Shown: one piece after another, positions 63,405 to 64,000 of the stretch | Numbering within the stretch: position 1 is the first letter of the stretch | How the letters are laid out: every line of letters starts with the position of its first letter | Assembly: GCF_002192415.1 (NCBI RefSeq) | Contig: NZ_CP021780.1 | Coordinates: forward strand, 7,812,001-7,876,000 | DNA from: Paenibacillus donghaensis | GTDB taxonomy: Bacteria > Bacillota > Bacilli > Paenibacillales > Paenibacillaceae | Reading direction: 5' to 3' | DNA: 64,000 nt | The notes under the pieces: model-generated | The model's input: only the letters and a program-made list of their open reading frames with translations | The model's database searches: none | What the model was told of the DNA's origin: nothing | Program-made: the position numbers and the translations under genes

Positions 63405-64000
63405 ATGAAATTCTTTAAACGTACACGATATTCATATATATTGCTTCTTGGGGGTTCATTGTTTGTACTTGGTTATACTTCAGTACTGATCGCTCAATGG
63501 TTTGATGATACCAACAAATTAGAAGTGATAATTAAAGAAACAAGATCAACAGCGCTTAGTGATAGTAACTTTGCTACAAAGTTCTCTACCAAACAGATCC
63601 GAACGGTTTCTCCATACCTAAATGTAGATTTTTTAAAACTTCAATCGAGGAATGAGGAGATTGTAGCGTGGATTAAGATTCCGCTAGTTCATCTGGATAT
63701 ACCCATCGTTCAAACTACAGATAACAGCTTTTATCTTACACATGATCTTGACCGACAAAAAAACAAATTGGGTTGGGTCTTTGTGGATACCCGTAGTAAC
63801 ATTGAGCATATGGGACTGAATACCACTCTCTATGGACATAATGCGATGAATCAGCAAATGTTCGGTAGTCTAAAGAAGCTATTGAGTCTTACTGAAGGCT
63901 ATTCTGAGGATGAAGAACTTATTCAGTTCACTACTGAATATCATGAAATGGTATTCAGAATTTGCTCTGTTTATGTAACAGACAGTCAGGATTGGGAGTA
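63405..64000 (+). CDS. srtB: Class B sortase (3' end outside the window)
   Basis: ATG after GGTGAAGGAA; 198 codons are visible and the frame is still open at the edge. An N-terminal membrane anchor (SYILLLGGSLFVLGYTSVLIA) precedes the catalytic domain. Class B features: NEEIVAWIKIPLVHLDIPIV, FYLTHDLDRQ, GWVFVDTRSN, and the catalytic-His segment TLYGHNAMNQQMFGSL. The catalytic Cys and Arg lie beyond the edge. Class B enzymes cut NPxT(G/N) signals; NPHTG occurs in the giant surface protein at 51489, a likely substrate. Confidence 0.85.
   Translation, partial: MKFFKRTRYSYILLLGGSLFVLGYTSVLIAQWFDDTNKLEVIIKETRSTALSDSNFATKFSTKQIRTVSPYLNVDFLKLQSRNEEIVAWIKIPLVHLDIPIVQTTDNSFYLTHDLDRQKNKLGWVFVDTRSNIEHMGLNTTLYGHNAMNQQMFGSLKKLLSLTEGYSEDEELIQFTTEYHEMVFRICSVYVTDSQDWE

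Larger units (their letters stand above)
47690..64000. mobile_element. AT-rich integrated element, left end (right end outside the window)
   Basis: From just behind rlmCD to the window edge the base composition drops and gene content changes from housekeeping to a large serine recombinase, secreted and surface proteins, a DNA methyltransferase, a dead resolvase-like protein, an HNH protein, unknown genes and a sortase. The recombinase is at the very border and points towards rlmCD, the usual place for an integrase gene. Neither conjugation nor phage structural genes appear here, so its type (conjugative, phage-like or other) is open. Confidence 0.65.

Overview
The window looks like chromosome of a spore-forming Gram-positive bacterium of the Paenibacillus type. 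The pointers are a B. subtilis-style purine cluster with the split PurS/PurQ/PurL synthase, a Spo0E-like phosphatase, a GlnR/TnrA-type operator, a GlnK/GlnL-like two-component pair, a peptide-pheromone receptor of the RRNPP type, and many short hairpin repeats between genes. The genus is inferred from protein resemblance and was not checked by any search.

Region 1 (1-15 kb) is the purine biosynthesis operon purE-K-B-C-S-Q-L-F-M-N-H-D on the + strand, cut by the left window edge inside purE. It encodes nearly all steps from PRPP to IMP plus adenylosuccinate lyase. Most genes overlap or nearly touch, but two gaps (purB-purC about 0.6 kb, purF-purM about 1.25 kb) are filled with inverted and direct repeats, and purS is preceded by a tandem repeat that ends in its ribosome binding site.

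Region 2 (15-26.7 kb) holds a SEC-C/TPR protein, an HTH-TPR regulator with a 38-residue pheromone-like peptide gene directly behind it, a Spo0E-like protein, a MoxR ATPase / metallopeptidase-VWA pair, a 51-bp tandem repeat array, a chemoreceptor and threonine dehydratase. Region 3 (26.7-30.2 kb) has a low-GC patch with a small unknown gene and a gene remnant, then a minus-strand DUF1129-like membrane protein plus secreted protein, and a divergent small gene. Region 4 (30.2-47.7 kb) is ordinary metabolism and transport: a hydrolase, a LigB-type dioxygenase, a DUF3048 lipoprotein, DUF47-Pit phosphate transport, a glutamine-type ABC transporter under a GlnR/TnrA box with a GlnK/GlnL-like pair, CorA, a YerC-like regulator, a CbiX/SirB chelatase, a diacylglycerol kinase and an RlmCD-type rRNA methyltransferase. 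Hairpin repeats of at least three families sit in its intergenic gaps, sometimes next to one another.

Region 5 (about 47.69 kb to the right edge) is AT-rich and looks like one end of an integrated mobile element next to the 3' end of the rRNA methyltransferase gene. It carries a large serine recombinase with a small coupled gene, a secreted stalk-domain protein, a 1691-residue surface protein with an internal NPHTG sorting signal, a non-coding array of TTATAA-like boxes about 21 bp apart, a D12-type adenine methyltransferase with an altered motif, a resolvase-like protein lacking its catalytic serine, an HNH protein, unknown genes, and a class B sortase cut by the window edge. The NPHTG signal and the class B sortase are plausibly enzyme and substrate. 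The most interesting items are the phased array, the sortase/surface-protein pair, the mosaic pheromone receptor and the repeat families that supply ribosome binding sites.
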